Shown: in pieces, positions 32,901 to 44,139 of the stretch
Position numbering within the stretch: position 1 is the stretch's first letter
Layout: each line of letters opens with the position of its first letter
Assembly: GCA_015680905.1 (NCBI GenBank)
Contig: CM027381.1
Location: forward strand, 17,647,501-17,711,500
DNA length: 64,000 bases
Origin: Coptis chinensis
Lineage: Eukaryota > Streptophyta > Magnoliopsida > Ranunculales > Ranunculaceae
Direction: 5' to 3'
Notes under the pieces: model-generated
What the model saw: the letters and a program-made list of their open reading frames with translations, nothing else
Databases searched by the model: none
Told to the model about the DNA's origin: nothing
Made by a program: the position numbers and the translations under genes

Positions 32901-35900
32901 TTACTTTTACCCGAGAACCACACCTTTTAGTAGAAAACTTCATGAGATAGAGACATACAAGGAAACATTTCCCCACCTTCAAGAGCTTTAAGAATTTGTA
33001 AAGCTGATAAAAGTTTCCTCATGCCCTCCCTGCATTTTGAGAGTGGAGGAAATTTCCTTGCATGCTCAAATCGCATGTCTATTAAAAAGTGGTTTCCCTG
33101 GGAAACATTCCCATGTGCAGCTGATCCTAGCATATGTAGTTTGTTTGAAAGTGATGGAGAAACAACTAAAGTAACGCTATCTATAGATCAGTGAAAAATT
33201 ACTACGCAGGAGAACACATACCGAGTATGTCATCAGCAAGCGCTTTGATGCAAGATTCTGAGGCCAGTACGTCGTTCTCTGGACTCGTAGAAACAGAAAG
33301 CTCTTGAAGTTCATCCACAATGATCTTTGAACTTAGAGACTCATTTTGTGAACCAGGGGTACACTCTGGATCCATTCTTACGTTCCCTGATACCATAACC
33401 GAGGAGTCATGGGTATAATCTTCGACGAGTTCAACTCCAGAGATGCCATCGTTTAACACAGTGTTTCCCTCTATAGAAAAAGTTTCTTGATTTATAGATG
33501 ATATTTCCATTTCGGAGAGACTAGCTTTATTGGCAAACTCCTCAGCATTACTAGATGAAATACAGTCATCCTCACTTAAAGATGTGGCTAACTGAATGCT
33601 TGGGGTTCGGCTTAAAACATCCAAACCAGAAGCATCCATCATTCCAGAACTCTCAGTACGATCAAATTTATCTTCTTCAGGAATGACTGCCCTCATAAAA
33701 GAGTCTGATTCTGCATCTCTAACCTTTTCTTGATCTGCTATTGTTTCTTCTAAGGCCTCGAATTCCATCTTTCCAGCAGAAACATCAAAGTTTTCTTCAC
33801 TTGTGCTCATATCAAATCCCATACCATGATGCGTGTGATTTGAAATCCCAGAGAACGATGATCCACAACTTAGAGATTTTATGTTTGTTGCGTGCCTGGA
33901 ACTCTCAACTTCAGCTTTCCGCAAGCTGTATTGTCGTTGAACACGGCCATCTGTTTGTCTAGACGAGCTTAGATCAACAGATGATGACGTTGAAGCACTT
34001 CCATGGCCTATAGAGCTCCTAATACTATTTAAGCTGTCTCTGGCATAAGAGAGCTCATCCAAAGGTGTACTGCTTGCAGTAAATGTCCGTCCTTGAACAA
34101 CAGGCCACTTGCTACTACTTGACTTCTTTAGCAGTAGAGAAATACCCACACCTTGAGAAACATCAACCTTCGAGCTAGGATAGGCATTTAAATGCTGCAA
34201 TTGCTGATCTACAGAGTCACTTGTAGACTGATTTGAACCAACTTCCATTTGGCTCAAAAGCTGCTGATCGACAAAATACTTTTCCCCTTCCTCCATAGAC
34301 TTCTCTATGGAACTGTCAGACAAGCAACTCTTACCTTTCCCATCATTTGTTTCATCCCGGAAAAGCATGGCTTCAGTTTTACTAGTAAATTCTGGCAGCT
34401 CAGGCACTGACTTCTCAGGATTGAATTCGTCAAAAGATTCAGTTTCTTTCACAGTTAACTCAGAGTGCACTGTGGGGCCCTGAAGGACTACTGAGGTCTC
34501 GGTAGTGGAGAGATTAAAGCATCCACCTTTCTCAATGCATAATGGGCAAATATCGCTGTACTCTTCTTCTATGGGCTCGATGACTTTGAACTTCCTGCCA
34601 CATTTTAAACAGGTCATTGTGTTTTCCTGAGCACCAGCTTCTAACAGCTCATCCTGGGCAGAAGCAGATTCAGAAATAACAGCCACAGAAGCAATGTCTT
34701 GGCTGAAGTTTCTGAATTCACCTGTCTTGACTTCACTTTTAGCACTTTCGGACTCACCAGGAGCTACGTCAAGCTTCTCATCATGTACATTCCCAACAGT
34801 TTCATCATCCACCTTATCAAAGATAAATACCTCATCTTGAGAATCAGGATAAGGTGCCTTCCCCCATTCTGTTTCTCTGTGCTCTTGGTCATGATCACTA
34901 CCCTCAGTATCAGGTGCAAAACTTGCACCTTGTTCAGAACTTGCATTACTGCTTGTTGTGACCGAGGAGTTTCTAGAGACCAAAGGACGATGAGAAGAGC
35001 TTCCTTTTCCAGCATAGAACGTAGTGCTTGGGACACTCGACAAAAGCGGTCTGAACATATTTTGAGGACTCCTTCGATCCTACATTGACAAAGGCAGAAT
35101 ACCATTCATGTCAACCTGTCACCATTCAGGATGAAATTCATGTAGAATTTTGTATCTATATTAAGCGATAGGTATATGATTGAGTTCTATTGTCACGCTT
35201 TATTGAGTTTATTCCGTTTATACCGTGGGGGCAGGATACCTAGCCATCCCAATTCCCAAGTAGACACCCCAACTCAAAAGTGGCTTACACAAGATTATAT
35301 GGATAAAAAATAAGCTCATTTGATTATGTGTAACCGTGTCAAAAGTTGTGGTCAAATTTAATGATTTATCTGAAGGTCCATAACTTTTCAGTTTTACAAC
35401 ACTTTTTATTAGGTTAGACATACTCAAATGAGCTGATTTTGGTGGATATGATCTCCACAATGGGGAGAACATATCCACCAAAGATGAGCCCTTAGCTCCT
35501 TGTGTAAGTTCACCTTTGAGTCGGGGTGTCTAGTATCTACTTGGGATGGCTAGTTATCCTGCCCCATTATCGTGATGACTAAAATTATGTACAGATTAAG
35601 CAAAACTTCGAAAAAGATAATTAGATTGGAAACAAAAATAGACTGTTAAAGACACATTGATTATAATATATCTTCTCTCTTTTTCCCACGTGCTGCTTTT
35701 TGACGATATTAACCCATTAGAAACCAAAACAAGTGAACAGAAAAAGTGAGACACGGTCTAGTGCCAATATTTGCCATCATCAGTTTGTAATCACTGATAC
35801 TAACTGATACCCTCTGAGCCTCCATAAATTCTACTGCTAGCTTGGAAAGAGGTGTATAAAGTGAGTTTAGAGCATCCAGGATTTAATACAAGTCATCCAA

Positions 35901-38900
35901 ACAGAGATCGTGCAAACTGACCAATTTATCTAAATTTCTGAATTAGACAATCAGGTTCTAGTGCTAAACACCTGACCAATTTATCTAAATTGCACAATCA
36001 TTTCAATACGAGTCACAGCAAGAGAACAAGTGCATACCATTTGTCGTAATGCAGAATCAAAGGATCTTTTTGGAGCAGAACTTGACAGTACTCTGGGCTG
36101 CTTCTTGGAGAATGTCTGTGGTCTGCTACTTGGATACGTTCCAACTTTTTTTACAGCTGAGTGGTCTGAAACACTCACACTGAATGACTGCAAAGAATCA
36201 ATATCATCATCGCCAGATGATGCCACAGACCCTTTACTCTGGGAGCTAAATTGGTCCCGATCATGACTACATGACGAACTGGCACTTCTAGATGCAGTGG
36301 GTGACATTGACTGCCTTTTAGAGGATGAGTCCTTCCCATTTCTGGATGCCGGTGATAAACCCCTCGCACTACTGGATACTGGTGACAACCCTCTACCATT
36401 GCTGGATGCTGGTGACAAACCCCTCCCATTCCTGGACGCCGGTGAGGATCCCCTTACATATGATGCTGGACGATCTGCCAAAGAAGTACGAAGGTTTGGA
36501 GGTGCCTCTGAAGAAAAACCTGGCATATTTGATTGCCAGGCATGCAATTTTGGTGAAGCTGAATTTCCCCTACTTGGTTTTACAGGGGATGTTCCTGTTC
36601 TTCCTGAAGAAGCCACAGTGATGCTAGACCCTGTGCTCATCCTACGGGGGGTGGGTGTAGAAGACCTCAGAGCAGGCGTTGAGGGTTTATTTGGTGTAGT
36701 AGATCTAGATGGACTACGCGATGGTGTGCTGGGTCGTAAGATAGGAGTTGAACTGGAGTGAGGAGCTGATAGTGTCCTTCCTCTTGATTGGAATGTACTA
36801 CTGCCAGATCGAGGGGATGGGCTTAGTCTATGAGGGCTTGCACTAGTCCTACTGGTCCTGTTACTTTTCGTTGTCTGCAATACATTAAAAGAAAAAGTCA
36901 AGGCAAAAATAAAGTAAACGATTGATACTAAACTGAAGAAGAATAAGCAGTTAACAAAAATCATTTGCCATCAAAGACATCTCTCAATCGTTTTTTTTTA
37001 ATTTAAGATAAACTGTTGAGAACCATGTTGATCAACAGCACGTAAAATAAGAAACAAAGAAGTGCCGGTCTATGACTTACAGTGGTTGATCTTGTGATAG
37101 GAATGGGCTGACTTCGAGGCCTTCCCCTGTGGGAAAGATTTATCGATGGAAACTCATCATCCAATGAAGCAAAAAGTGGGGTGTCTGGAGGAGTCAATAA
37201 CCTTCAGTCCAATAGCATATACCCTCGTATTAGTATCACAAACAGTTAATTAAGGTGATAAAACCCAACGTAAAAAACATTAATACTTTTTTTTTATAAA
37301 TATGCATCTTATTCATATTTATAATTAATCAGCTATATTCCAACATTATGTAGGTATCATCAATTTGACTCCGTAATTTGAATTAATTTGGTACAGATAC
37401 CGCATTTAAAGTAGATAATAGGAGTTGGGCTCAGCTCGTCTAAACACCAAGTATTAACATAGTTGTGTCCCCCTGTTCAAAGTGCTTCGGGATGCTGTGT
37501 CAGACACCAAGACACGCATCTGAGTCAAGGTTACTCAGATGCCAATATATTCATCTACCATTGATGTACAAACAGTATATAATAGAGTGGTCGAACTACA
37601 ACAGGATTGTTCCTATAAGTTCCTCTAGTCTTTGCTTATGATTATCTAGAGACAGAAATGATGATAGGGAATCTCTAAATGAAGATGGAGATGGAAACGA
37701 AGATTAAGACCACAGCCAAACTGATTTGACTCTGGTGGGAATTGTTTTTTGAAAATATGTATACCGACATCATACAATTTAATCAATATAGGTTTGCTGT
37801 TCGGATGTACAAGGTTGTGTTTGAGTGCAACAATTGGGTGGGGGTGCGAGATTGAAAATTTAAGTGATAGGTATATGCTTAAGTCGCTTAGACCAACTCC
37901 AACCGTCCTTATTACAAAAGAATATAGTGAAATTCACCTCCTACCATGCCCAACAAACGCATTCCCACATCTGCAAAACACATGCCATATTTCTCATACG
38001 GTGAAGTTTGCAGATATGCAGTGGTCTCAGGAGCCACCCCAACGGGAACCCCACACAGTTCAGATGCCATCCTTATTGGCGTCCAGATATGTAAAGCCCC
38101 ATAATGTAGCAACAAAGTAAGAAGTAGGGTCTAGGACACAATTGCAACTGGCATCCCATGCATTCCTCTGATGGAGGTTGACATTGCATCCCGCCATTAA
38201 TACCCACTGCTTACTAGATAATGCAGATGCAGGGTATTGTGAGGGAAACGGTTGGAGATGGTCTTAGCATCTTGCTATGGTAGGGACATCACAATCGGGT
38301 GAAACCTTCCTTAATTGATAAATACATATCTTTAATTGATTGGGACAAAAAAAAAGGGCTGTGACCAAAAGCAACCTGATAACAGACAAATATCTTAATT
38401 TCACAGTTAATTGACACCTGTACTTATATCTGATTCTTCTCGTACAGGAATAGGCTGTGAATACACTTTGATAGTACAAGAAATGAAATAAGAATTATAT
38501 TTGAGGATTAAATCTTTGACCACTTCATAATTAAACTTACATTACATGAGACGAAAATTTTGTGTATCTCATTTTCTTCCTACTCTAAATATTTAAACCG
38601 GAGGCCCGGGTATTTTTAGTATAAATACAACAAGGCTAAACATAAATATCCATAAACTACAACAGTATCTTTACACCGCAATTACACTAAGCATAACAAT
38701 AAATAGTCAACAACAATTTAGATATTAAATGTAAGATACCATAAGTGTAGAATTGGTACCCACCAGTCATAATCATTCTTATCACCGTCCACATTAAGTA
38801 GTTCACTGCTCTCTCCTCTAACCGGAATAGAAATCCCAAGCTTAAAATCTGAAAAGTATCTCAATTTCGTTGCTGCAAAACATATAATTCAAATAAGAAA

Positions 38901-39135
38901 AATCACCAATTCCAAAAATTAAGGACATAATAAGTTGGGTATACTTACATAACGCGTCATCAAGATCATCCGTGGAATGAAGCAAAAAATTGTCCCGTTC
39001 TCTAGTTTGCATCTCGTTAAACAAAGTAAGATCATCATCTTTGTCTCTAATGAGTAGTCCACTTTCAAGACTACGTCCCCGCCTATGATTCTCTTTTCTA
39101 TTATTCTCCCTGAATGCCGGAGACGGCGGCATCAT
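29938..39135 (-). CDS. Large Ser/Pro/Arg-rich protein with zinc-ribbon-like motif and CaaX end (6 exons)
   Basis: Exons on the minus strand: 39135-38949, 38872-38764, 37201-37081, 36874-36038, 35079-33222, 30359-29938; phases agree and the frame is 1177 codons. A small exon in the 2.9-kb last intron cannot be excluded. Order: N-terminal [20 protein letters not shown]; conserved [17 protein letters not shown] near residue 100; a basic Ser/Pro/Arg region (about 140-400) with GRGLSPAS repeats and [30 protein letters not shown] across the exon 4/5 join; an acidic, Ser-rich half with [12 protein letters not shown] (C575, C578, C596, C599); a conserved [20 protein letters not shown] block; and the end KCNCTVM, a CaaX box. 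It resembles a plant-specific family of basic Ser-rich proteins (Arabidopsis At2g40070-like, from memory). The function is unknown; membrane attachment by prenylation is inferred. Confidence 0.87.
31560..32330 (-). mobile_element. LINE reverse-transcriptase remnant in the last intron
   Basis: The minus-strand segment 32198-31965 codes [20 protein letters not shown] and then [21 protein letters not shown], the block downstream of reverse transcriptase in plant L1-type LINEs. Weaker matches continue to about 31560 (a [11 protein letters not shown]-like block near 31800 and an HDG..D/VKSYY-like area). No ORF is intact and the 5' half is absent. It lies in the same orientation as the host gene. 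Confidence 0.65.
35228..35565. mobile_element. MITE with about 65-bp inverted ends in intron 4 of the Ser-rich gene
   Basis: The left end GGGGCAGGATACCTAGCCAT and the reverse of the right end GGGGCAGGATAACTAGCCAT match at 19 of 20 bases. The similarity continues with small gaps through GACACCCC.ACTCAAA.GTG and CTTACACAAG. The flanks (..ACCGTG and ATTATCGTG) could be a diverged 9-bp target duplication, which would suggest a Mutator-type MITE. It has no coding capacity. Confidence 0.7.
36320..36455 (-). repeat. Coding minisatellite in exon 4 of the Ser-rich gene
   Basis: Four to five in-frame units of about 30 bp code for variants of [10 protein letters not shown] ([40 protein letters not shown]). 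Each adds an Arg-x-x-Ser-Pro site. As the unit length is a multiple of three, copy-number changes keep the frame. Confidence 0.85.
37891..38263. mobile_element. Tourist-like MITE (373 bp) in intron 2 of the Ser-rich gene
   Basis: The ends are GACCAACTCCAACCGT (37891-37906) and, inverted, GACCATCTCCAACCGT (from 38263), 15 of 16 identical. TTA flanks both sides (37888-37890 and 38264-38266). A 3-bp TWA-type duplication and this TIR style fit PIF/Harbinger-derived MITEs. There is no coding capacity. Confidence 0.78.
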
Positions 39136-39809
39136 TTGCTCACCCAAAAAAACACTCACTCTTAAAATGTTAGCCAAATACAATACTAATGTCTCATTGC
39201 CACTTAATTCAACTAACTAACTAACTAACCAACTAACTAACTAAACGTAAAACACACGCCACCACAATTAAGGGAGTTTAAACTCGAGGATCAGTTGAGT
39301 TGAGTTGAGTTGTGTTCGTGGAATTTAATGATCTCAAATAAAATGTTGAAGACAGAAGGTGCTCACATGCTAATCACGTGATAAAGATTAAAAAAAAATT
39401 AAAAAAAAAAAGAGGGGGAGTGGATCTAAATTGAGTGAAGAGAGAAAATAATAGATCGGTAGAGAGAGAGAATCGTGATCCAGTGGAAGAAACCCTAATA
39501 AGTGTTTTTTGTTGGGACAGTTTTTTGTACTTTAACTTACTTACTTATTAAGACCAGAAGTTCTATGTTAATGTTAATGCCCACGTTCGTTGGGATGAGA
39601 GAGAAAATACAAGTCGAGATCTAGTACTTGTTTGGGTTCCCTTCACCACAGGCTTTCGTTCTTTTTTCTTTTCTTTTTCTGTTTTCTCTGATGCTGCGAG
39701 ATAATGGTATTTTCACTATTTTCATTTTTCTTTTCCAATTTCTGATAAATTAATGTAAAATATATTATGCTGAAACTATATTATAGTGTAGAGATCCTAA
39801 AGAATGTAA
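39136..39809. promoter_or_regulatory. Upstream region of the Ser-rich gene with simple repeats
   Basis: This is the leader and promoter zone of the minus-strand gene, bounded on the right by the Harbinger element. It holds an (AACT)n tract at about 39208-39245, a GAGTT pentamer run at about 39293-39312, and GA-rich stretches (39410-39475). No TATA box could be assigned with confidence. Confidence 0.5.
39807..39809. other. TAA target duplication, left copy
   Basis: TAA at 39807-39809 is repeated at 46854-46856 on the other side of the element. TAA/TTA is the standard PIF/Harbinger target. Confidence 0.85.
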
Positions 39810-39971
39810 GAGCATTCCCAATGCAGGTGAAAAAGAATGGAATGTGAAAATTTTCACCTCTTTTTTGTTCAAATCCAGTACTCAATGCAGAGGTGAAAAC
39901 GAGAGTGACTATTTTCCCAAGTCATTACCAAGGTACCTTCAACTGAGATAGTGGCTGACTTGTGAACTTCG

Positions 39972-40067
39972 GACGGGATGTTGAATTACAAAACTCAACA
40001 GACGGAATCCAACGTCCCGTCTCGCTATATTTCTTTTTTTTCAGACGGAATCGAACATCCCGTCCGG
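39972..40067. repeat. Left subterminal cluster of a palindromic motif
   Basis: There are one partial and two full copies of a ~25-bp near-palindrome built on AGACGGAAT.. and ..ATCCCGTCT: 39972-39987, 40000-40024 and 40043-40067. Repeated subterminal motifs near Harbinger ends are plausible binding sites for ORF1 or transposase. Confidence 0.8.
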
Positions 40068-40234
40068 AGTCCTAACGGCTAGTTCACCAACGGTCAGAAA
40101 GTCAGAACGGTCAAAAACAGTCAAAAATTAAAAAATTTGTATATATACAACATTTATTCCATTACAACTCACACTTCCAACAATCATATTTCTTCTTCTT
40201 CAAAATCAATTCTTCAAAAATATATATATATCAA

Positions 40235-41269
40235 ATGGCATCTCAAGCATCTCAAGCAACTCAAGCAAGTGGTAACACTCATGCAAAAACAAATACTCAC
40301 TTTAGCATGTCCGAAGATCAAGCTCCGTCTTGCTTGGATAAAAATTAATGAAGACTCTATTGTTGATGCTTTCCAAAATGCAAAATGATTTTGGAATCAT
40401 ATAACAAACGAGTTCAATCAAACATGTGGGTCGGATAGGTCTTCCGATTCAATTAGTGGTAAATATAAATATATTTCGAAAATGATGAACAAATTTGTTG
40501 TAATTGTGAATGCGGTGGAGGCTCGACATACAAGTGGTACAACAATACAAAGTCGGGTAATTACAACTTCGTCAATTTGTCAATTATTGATTATCTTAGT
40601 CTTAGTCTAATTATCTTAGTCTTAGTGATTATATTAGTCTAATTACCACCATTTTATTTTTTAGTTGTCCGAGGCAAGGATGACGTACCAACAACAAGAA
40701 ATATCGTCTTTTTCACTTGATTATTGTTATGTTATACTCAAGGATAATCCAAAGTGGAGTAACGTTTTTGAGACACGGTCAAGCCGCCCCACAAAGGAAA
40801 AATGTCGCAAAAGTGATGGTAAAGATTCAACTTCTAATTCATCAAGTGTTGGTGGAGTTGAATTGGAGGGTTCTCACCAAGAAATAGAACGTCCTCTTGG
40901 ATCGAAGAAAACCAAGTCCAAGAGGAATCAAGAAAAATCAGTTGGTATGTTGGAGGATTATTTTACATGTTTGGATGATACATTTGTAAAGGATGCAAAT
41001 GAAACACAAAAGTGATTAGAACTTAGGGAAAGGGAGCTTGCATATGGTCAAAGAACTGTAATGACAAGAGAAGAAAAAACCAGATTCAAATGGAAAAAAA
41101 TCGGGTTCAATTGGAAAAAAATCGGCTTCAAAAGATGCAATATGAAGCTAAGATTTTAGCGACCGATACAAGTGTCCTCCATCCTGATACCGCTTTTATA
41201 ATCGAGCAACAACAAGCTGAAATACGTACTGAATGGACAAGGGCTAGAGGTGGTTCTAACTCTAACTAA
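40235..41269 (+). pseudogene. Harbinger ORF1, Myb/SANT-like with NAM-associated C-terminus
   Basis: ORF1 proteins of plant Harbingers bind element ends and assist the transposase. The frame starts MASQASQATQASGNTHAK. It continues, with frame changes and a TGA in NAK*FWNHITNEFNQ (about 40377-40388), into CGSDRSSDSISGKYKYISKM and EARMTYQQQEISSF. Next come the GKDSTSNSS..RPLGSKKTKSK block typical of NAM-associated domains (about 40820-40935), LRERELAYGQ (after a stop near 41012) and a final QYEAKILATDTSVLHPDT..AEIRTEWTRARG piece. At least two stops and one shift were seen. It is degenerate but recognisable from end to end. Confidence 0.78.
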
Positions 41270-41294
41270 GCTTATGTAATATATAGTATTTTAT

Positions 41295-41515
41295 TTTAAT
41301 TAATGCACTATGTATTTTAATTTCATTGTCTTTTTAATTAATGCACTATGTATTTTAATTTCATTGTCTTTTTAATTAATGCACTATGTATTTTAATTTC
41401 ACTGTCTTTTTAATTAATGCACTATGCATTTTAATTTCAATGTATTTTTAATTATTGAACTATGTATTTTAATTTCACTGTTTTTTTTTTTAATTAATGC
41501 ACTATGTATGTTCTT
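41295..41515. repeat. Minisatellite, about 5 units of 38-39 bp
   Basis: The unit TTTTTAATTAATGCACTATG followed by TATTTTAATTTCA.TGTC is repeated about five times with few differences. It lies between the convergent 3' ends of ORF1 and transposase. Low divergence suggests recent expansion. Confidence 0.85.
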
Positions 41516-41604
41516 TCTAATATAATTATTTTCATAGAAATACAGTTACCAATAAAATTAAAATGCATTGTAATATAGTTCATTAAAACACAGCTCATTA
41601 AACA

Positions 41605-41740
41605 CATAAGAACTTCATAGCTCACTTTTGGAATTATATAGGAAATATTTTAAAACTTCATAGTTCACATTAGGAAATATATAGGAAATACTTTGGAACT
41701 TCATAGTTCACATTAGGAAATACATAGGAAATACACTTTC
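41605..41740. repeat. Three tandem units of about 45 bp
   Basis: Units begin AACTTCATAG.TCAC and end in TATAGGAAATA (about 41608, 41653 and 41698). They lie just beyond the transposase stop on the minus strand. Confidence 0.75.
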
Positions 41741-41753
41741 ATTTCCATTTTAA

Positions 41754-43221
41754 TTTTCCCCTCCTTCTCCTTCCTCTGGATCCGACCAATTTGGATCATA
41801 AATTGGTATTGTTGTTTCTTCAATACCAGTCCAATTAAAAATATGCTCAACTAAGTTCTTTTGAAGATTAGTATGTGTAACTTCATTTATGATTTTATTT
41901 CTTACTTGAATCATCTGATAGACAAAATGATAACCATCATCTTTCTGAAAAAACATATGTATTGTTTATTTCCTCTGACCTTTCCAACTCAACACTCCAC
42001 TTGCACGTTCATTCTCAACAATCATATTATGCATTATAATGCATGCCTTCATTATGTCTCCAAGAACAACAATACTATGACAACGCGCAGAAGCCTTAAC
42101 AATATGTCATCTTGCCAGCAAAACTCCAAACGTCCTTTCAATATCTTTTCTTGCAGCTTCTTGACGTTAACTAAAGATCTTTTCATGCTTATTTCTTGGA
42201 TAACGAATAGATTGAACAAATCCCATTTTGGGTAAATACCATCAGCAAGATAATATCCCATATCGTAGACATTACCATTCACATTAAAAGTAACATCAGG
42301 AGTCTCACATTGCTCTAATGATTCAAAAACATGAGAATGATGAAGCACGTTAATGTCATTATGCGAACCTGGTAAGCCAAAGAAGCAATGCCAGATCCAA
42401 TAGTGTTTGTCTGCAACGGCTTCAAGTACCAAAGTTAGTTCCTTCTTGTACCCTACATGTTGTCCAGCCGATCCAGTTGGACAATTCTTCCACACCCAAT
42501 GTATACAGTCGATTGATCCAAACATTCCTCGGAAACCCCTTGCCGCATTTTCAGCTAATATCCTTGCCGTGTCTGCATCAGTTGGTAATCTCAAGTACTC
42601 TTCCTCAAATGCCGTGATTATTGCCTTGCACTAACGCTTCATAGATACAGCTGCTGTGGAATCTCCAATTTGAAAATACTGATCTGTTGAATCAGACGAA
42701 CAAGCAGTTGCTAATTGTTCAACTACATCTAATCCCTTTTGCAACCCAGAAGTTGCTTGCCGACCCAATCCATCAACCTTGTCTTGGAAGTAGTCGTCGA
42801 ATGCTGCAACAGTTTTCAACATATACGTAAAAAGCTCTCGACTCATCATGTACCTTCGCCTAAACTTATGAGGAGGCCACCTACAAGGTGTTGTGAAGTA
42901 ATCCCTTAGTATCTGTTGTTTATGTAAATCACCACCATCTCTAAACGTATATGTTATGCCTATCACAGATCCATTGCGTTTGTCTGTATCCACATCTTCA
43001 ATGGCTGCTTGGGTCATTAATGCCCCAGCAGTGGATAATAACTGCAACCTCCTCCTCCTCCTTCACCTCATCATATCATTATGCTCATCTCTTATTTTTT
43101 CCATGTAGTCATCTTCAGCGGAAGTACCATAAGATGACCCGGTAAAACCAGAAGATGAACTATTACTACTAGATCCTCCCCATATACTTTAGTTGAATGC
43201 AATTCTATCTTTTCTAGACAT
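41754..43221 (-). pseudogene. Harbinger DDE transposase (DDE_Tnp_4 / HARBI1-like)
   Basis: The transposase cuts and joins the element ends. It starts MSRKDRIAFN (43221), is stopped at once by TAA, then reads on through YMEKIRDEHNDMMR and GITYTFRDGGDLHKQQIL..REDYF-type blocks to 42631. A TAG lies in VSMKR*CKAII (42631-42633). The catalytic region follows: first Asp in MFGSIDCIHWVWKNCP (about 42500), second Asp in GLPGSHNDINVLHHS (about 42360) and third acidic residue in ARKDIERTFGVLLAR (about 42145). That last block is reached only after a frameshift and is followed by a TGA where Trp is expected. The C-terminal part ends near 41754. Catalytic residues survive but the frame is broken at four points. 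Confidence 0.9.
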
Positions 43222-43528
43222 TTTTTCAATTTTTAACTTGGTTGTGGGGAAGAAGATGGCTATTTGTTTGTTTCATCTAAAAGAAAGAAGAGTAAAACGA
43301 AATATGAAAGGTAAGGTTATATGTGATAAGGTCACATGTGATAGTTAGATTTTGGTCCACTCTCCAATTGACAACACATCTTATCAAATTTTTGTTCACT
43401 TTTCAAGTGACAACACATTCACATTCTATCCAAATGTATCATTGTGATTACACACGTACCCTCAATAATGTGTATGTATGGTCCACCATCAATAATTCCA
43501 ATGTATGGAATCAAGAAACCTATTAACC

Positions 43529-43590
43529 AGACGAGATGTTACATTTTGTCTCGATTTAAATTGCCAGATGGGATGTTACATTCCATCTCG
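43529..43590. repeat. Internal cluster of the palindromic motif
   Basis: Two full ~25-bp copies (43529-43553, starting AGACGAGATGTTACATTTTG; 43566-43590, starting AGATGGGATGTTACATTCCA) lie 300 bp upstream of the transposase start and 3.3 kb from the right end. Such motifs are expected only near element ends, so they may mark a former end or a junction with the PMD cargo. Confidence 0.8.
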
Positions 43591-43614
43591 GTCTACATCA
43601 TACAGTATTCCTGT

Positions 43615-44060
43615 CAAAACCTGTCAGAACCAAACCTGAAAAAATGAGTGAAATTCCTAAAAAAAATCCTGTCAGAACCAAGACATAGGAAATGAGTGAA
43701 AATACAATTTATAATTCCTAAAATAATTTCTGTCAGAACCAAGCCTGAAAAATTAGTGAAATCCAACTTATAATTCCTGAAAAAATTATACAATATACTT
43801 TGGAAACCTACTAACTTATAATTTTTGAATTTTTTTTTCCATAACCTCATTTGTTTTATTGACATATTCATATCCAAAATCTGCTAATATACTTTGGAAA
43901 TAATAAATAAGACAAACAACAATCCTGAAAAACACCCAAGTCTAACACAAAAACTCTGTAAAAAAACTAACTTATAATTCCTGAATTTTTTTTGCCATAA
44001 CCTCCTTTGTTTTATTGATATATTCATATCTAAAACTCATCAATATAAACCTGCTAATAA
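43615..44060. repeat. Short tandem duplications between transposase and PMD gene
   Basis: Three units of about 55 bp (CTGTCAGAACCAA.CCTGAAA, from about 43617, 43668 and 43732) are followed by two diverged copies of an ~90-bp block (CATAACCTC.TTTGTTTTATT near 43841 and 43998). No coding sequence. Confidence 0.7.
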
Positions 44061-44139
44061 AGAAGTCGTTACAAACGACAATCCCAATCACCATATTACA
44101 AGTAATGGCACACACTTATTACAAACTAGAAGAAAATAT

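Noticed and set aside
32876-33125. Possible hAT MITE with GCACATGGGAAT inverted ends in the last intron of the Ser-rich gene
   Set aside because: Only 12 bases match, the outer ends differ and no target duplication is visible.
36297-36761. Plus-strand frame rich in [13 protein letters not shown] repeats
   Set aside because: The repeat is the complement of the [10 protein letters not shown] minisatellite in exon 4 of the minus-strand gene.
41295-41515. CRISPR-like array of regular repeats
   Set aside because: Units are contiguous without unique spacers, in a plant transposon; it is a minisatellite.
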